From Carex sylvatica (taxonomy: Eukaryota; Streptophyta; Magnoliopsida; Poales; Cyperaceae): a stretch of DNA of 20,075 bases. The notes under the pieces were generated by a model, which was not told where the DNA came from, did no database searches, and saw only the letters and a program-made list of their open reading frames with translations. This document shows positions 18,285 through 20,075 of the stretch, piece after piece (positions within the stretch are counted from its first letter, which is position 1; every line of letters starts with the position of its first letter). The DNA is taken from the NCBI GenBank assembly GCA_964058845.1, contig CAXKVR010000890.1, positions 1 through 20,075 on the forward strand, given 5' to 3'. Made by a program: the position numbers and the translations under genes.

Positions 18285-18300
18285 TATCACACGTGTGATA
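18285..18300. promoter_or_regulatory. 16-bp perfect palindrome with G-box core
   Basis: tatcacacgtgtgata is a perfect palindrome around CACGTG, the plant G-box bound by bZIP and bHLH factors. It lies about 320 bp past the TATA box, within the transcribed R-U5 part, and is unchanged in LTR A (10597-10612). It could be a downstream regulatory site or a self-pairing RNA loop; the sequence does not distinguish these. Confidence 0.55.
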
Positions 18301-18623
18301 CTCCGAGACGAGTCATTCCCTGGTGTAGCTCTTCTCGCTCGGTCTGCTTTCCAATCAGAATTTGGAAACAAGGTATATACAAGTTATATTAATCTATTTA
18401 ACTGGTAAGTAGATTAATGTTTTAGAAATCAATTATGGAGTAGATCTGTAAAAGGATTAAATAGGGTTCTGATGTCAAAGGAATACGGAAGGTGGACCCC
18501 TTGGAATATTTCCTGACATACCCCGTTTAAATCCTTGGATTAAGATTAGAAGTAAAAATTTTGTTTTACGTTCTTTCCGCACTTAATCAAATCAATGGGT
18601 TTGAACTGTCAAAACCCCAACAG

Positions 18624-18635
18624 TGGTATCAGAGC
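18624..18635 (+). promoter_or_regulatory. Primer binding site (tRNA-iMet) of element B
   Basis: tggtatcagagc, complementary to the 3' end of initiator methionine tRNA, starts two bases after the LTR's terminal CA. This is the standard minus-strand primer site of plant copia elements and fixes B as plus-strand, with 16659-18622 as its 5' LTR. Confidence 0.93.
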
Positions 18636-18940
18636 ACAAGGCTCTCCCGCTGATTGATTTTCTAAAAGTTATAACTTATGCAAATTAGATGCATATACCG
18701 CATATCGGTTTAATTCTTACATTTGCAGCTTAAGTCCAAACCGATTAGAAATGAGATTTTCTTGGTTCGGTTCTACCGACTAAGAAAGTTAAATTAGATT
18801 TAAGCTTTCTTTATGCTTTCTTATGAAATGTAAACTTTTACATTTCTTGGATCGGTTTTCCGACCGAGAAAGATAAAATAGGATTTTATGCTTTCTTTAT
18901 GTTTTCGTTCTAAAACTTTCAACTGCGTTTGAGTATATCT

Positions 18941-19359
18941 AAGAATGTGATGAAGCAATAAAGTACCTGAGTAAGAGCTGTTAATCTCCACCCGTAAAAG
19001 ACAAGGTTAATGTCAAGAAAAGTCTCGGCTTTTCGACTAACCCCTTTTACGTGTCCTGATAGCTGGCCCAAAGGGAACTTTGTCACGTTACCAAATTACT
19101 TTAACGCTTTTGAAATGGCAAAATGTAACTCTTTCGCCTTTTCGAAAACCTTCGGATAAGTAAAGTTCATCGAAGAATGTGATGAAGCAATAAAGTATCT
19201 TAGTAAGAGCTGTCATTTCCACACCGTAAAAGAGATGGTTCTGTCTAGGAAAGACTGAGTCTAAGAGGTCCTCGTGACCCCGGTCTTTCCTGGGAGCCCC
19301 TTTTACATGTCCTAATGGCTGGCCGAAAAGAAACTTTGTCACATTACCAAATTGCTTTA
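18941..19359 (+). repeat. Duplicated stem-loop module in the leader of B
   Basis: Copy 1 (18941-19103) and copy 2 (19173-19359) share the same opening (aagaatgtgatgaagcaata), the same stem pair and the same closing 'aactttgtcac-ttaccaaatt'. In copy 1, cgtaaaag (18993-19000) pairs with cttttacg (19044-19051) around an inner hairpin gaaaag/cttttc (19017-19034). In copy 2, gtaaaag (19226-19232) pairs with cttttac (19300-19306), enclosing ggaaagac/gtctttcc (19248-19290) and ggtc/gacc (19267-19279). The outer stem is retained while the inner sequence differs. Confidence 0.75.
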
Positions 19360-19598
19360 TGGACCGAAAAGAATATCTGATTTTAAAACATATAAATTGT
19401 TTATGTGCTTTAAACGGTATGAATAAGAACTGAGCATAGCTGCAAAATAAAGAATTAGTAACTGATAAATAATATACCTGACTTGGTCCCGTATATAAGT
19501 AAATTAGATTTACTACTTTGATATGAAATGTATAAATTAGATTTATCGCTTTCAAAGGAACCGTGAAAGAACGTGATGTCAAAGAAATATTTGTGCAG

Positions 19599-20075
19599 GA
19601 ACTCACCTTTGTCTTTCTGGCAGACGACTTTCACGTGTCCGTAAGAATGTCTAAAGTCAGTTACAAGAACTGACTGCTTAACAAAGCTAAGCATGTGAAA
19701 TAGATTTTGATGCCGAAGGAATACGGAGGGTGGACACCCCTGGAATGTTTCCTGACATATCTATTTTAAAGATTGCTGGCACTTTTAAGCATAAACACCA
19801 ACCCATTAATTAAGTAATATGCCCTTCCTACTCTATCCTCCTCACATCATTGTTCATTGGTTGACGGGTCTTGCTCAGCAAGCGTCGCCTTTTACCTTTG
19901 GTGGTCGAGGGTTATGTCCGACATATCAAACCAAATAGAGTGAGGTTACTTACCAATGATTTCCAAAACAGTTTTGGGCTTGGGGCAAAGTCTTCGTTAA
20001 AAACACGTGATGTTTTAACGAAACCAAGAATCACAAGAAGATGTGATTAGCAAGTTTGCTTACCTGAAAATAACT
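19599..20075 (+). repeat. Leader segment of B, inverted copy of 16182-16658
   Basis: 477 bp mirror the leader of element A. Substitutions are few (for example near 19633-19637 and 19780). At its left edge B continues with its own upstream leader, while A is interrupted by B's LTR. This shows where A was cut. Confidence 0.95.
19655..19692 (+). ncRNA. Two adjacent perfect hairpins in the leader
   Basis: In RNA sense, agtcagtt-acaag-aactgact (19655-19675) is followed without a gap by gctta-acaaagc-taagc (19676-19692). Both are intact in element A (16565-16602). This is a structural element of the retrotransposon leader, not an independent RNA gene. Its role is unknown. Confidence 0.5.

Larger units (their letters stand above)
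16659..18622 (+). repeat. 5' LTR of copia element B
   Basis: A 1,964-bp LTR, TGTTAGTTTG...CCCCAACA. U3 runs to the TATA box at 17963-17970; R and U5 make up the last 630 bp or so. It differs from LTR A mainly by transitions and by lacking A's 25-bp duplication. Notable motifs: a 15-bp minisatellite 24 bp before the TATA box (17865-17939), a pair of 'gtgaatagtgtt' direct repeats (about 18160-18200), the 12-bp palindrome aaaccgcggttt (18208-18219) and the 16-bp palindrome tatcacacgtgtgata (18285-18300). Confidence 0.95.
16659..20075 (+). mobile_element. Ty1/copia element B, plus strand, 5' part only
   Basis: Complete 5' LTR, one spacer base, tRNA-iMet PBS, then at least 1.44 kb of untranslated leader to the window edge. 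It belongs to the same family as element A, because LTR and leader are nearly identical, but is oriented oppositely and nested inside A. No gag start is reached: in A the gag ATG lies about 165 bp beyond the point corresponding to the window edge. Whether B's coding region is intact cannot be seen here. Confidence 0.92.
18636..20075 (+). other. Long untranslated leader of element B
   Basis: No gag or other copia frame is found on the plus strand here. Instead there are repeated non-coding modules: two related blocks with 'tcggttytaccgac' and 'atgctttctttatg' words (about 18763-18830 and 18851-18905), a duplicated hairpin module (18941-19103 and 19173-19359), a pair of adjacent hairpins (19655-19692), and a segment resembling U5 (19709-19759). 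Such a leader could hold packaging or dimerisation signals. The open minus-strand frames across it show no motif. Confidence 0.7.

Noticed and set aside
16659..18622. Reading this LTR as the 5' LTR of element A
   Set aside because: LTRs of one element are direct repeats. This one is inverted relative to LTR A and is followed on the plus strand by its own PBS, so it belongs to a second element.
19088..19606. Minus-strand open frame of 172 codons in the leader of B
   Set aside because: It runs across the duplicated hairpin module. The peptide has no family motif, and the same region in A is interrupted and non-coding.

Overview
This is repeat-dominated nuclear DNA of a flowering plant, probably a dicot. 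It is AT-rich, has GT-AG introns, and carries a Mutator-like (MULE) transposase gene, Ty1/copia retrotransposons primed by initiator-Met tRNA, a LINE tail and several MITE-like elements. I see no intact host gene, no tRNA or rRNA gene, and nothing prokaryotic.

Layout. (1) 1-6100 is AT-rich intergenic DNA holding small repeats. There are two full copies (682-870, 2911-3102) and one partial copy (about 4648-4745) of a roughly 190-bp MITE-like element, a LINE 3' end with poly(A) (1060-1650), a 39-bp inverted repeat (2183-2382), a 'ggagtaa'-rich MITE-like element (4226-4462), and an orphan housekeeping-type promoter (five TGGGCY boxes plus a telo-box, 4917-5113) followed only by a tiny ORF. (2) 6180-9903 is a MULE transposase gene with four exons: a 5'UTR intron containing a 23-bp minisatellite, two short coding introns, and about 995 codons in one spliced frame broken only by four in-frame stops. 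(3) 10052-10275 is the C-terminal exon of an unrecognised minus-strand gene, cut by a retrotransposon. (4) 10276-16658 is copia element A on the minus strand: 3' LTR, PPT, then badly decayed RNase H, RT, integrase, protease and gag, then part of its untranslated leader. (5) 16659-20075 is copia element B on the plus strand, from the same family: 5' LTR, PBS and a long structured leader that runs off the window.

How it fits together. B has inserted, in opposite orientation, into the leader of its own relative A. The A sequence stops at 16658 exactly where B's LTR begins with TG, and B's own leader (19599-20075) matches A's leader (16182-16658) base for base in length but inverted. The two ~2-kb LTRs therefore also face each other as an inverted pair. 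Both LTRs and leaders are nearly identical, while A's coding region is full of stops, deletions and lost catalytic residues. A was therefore probably already a defective, trans-mobilised element when it inserted. A in turn landed in the terminal exon of the minus-strand gene beside the MULE, so A's LTR promoter points through that exon and antisense to the MULE transposase.
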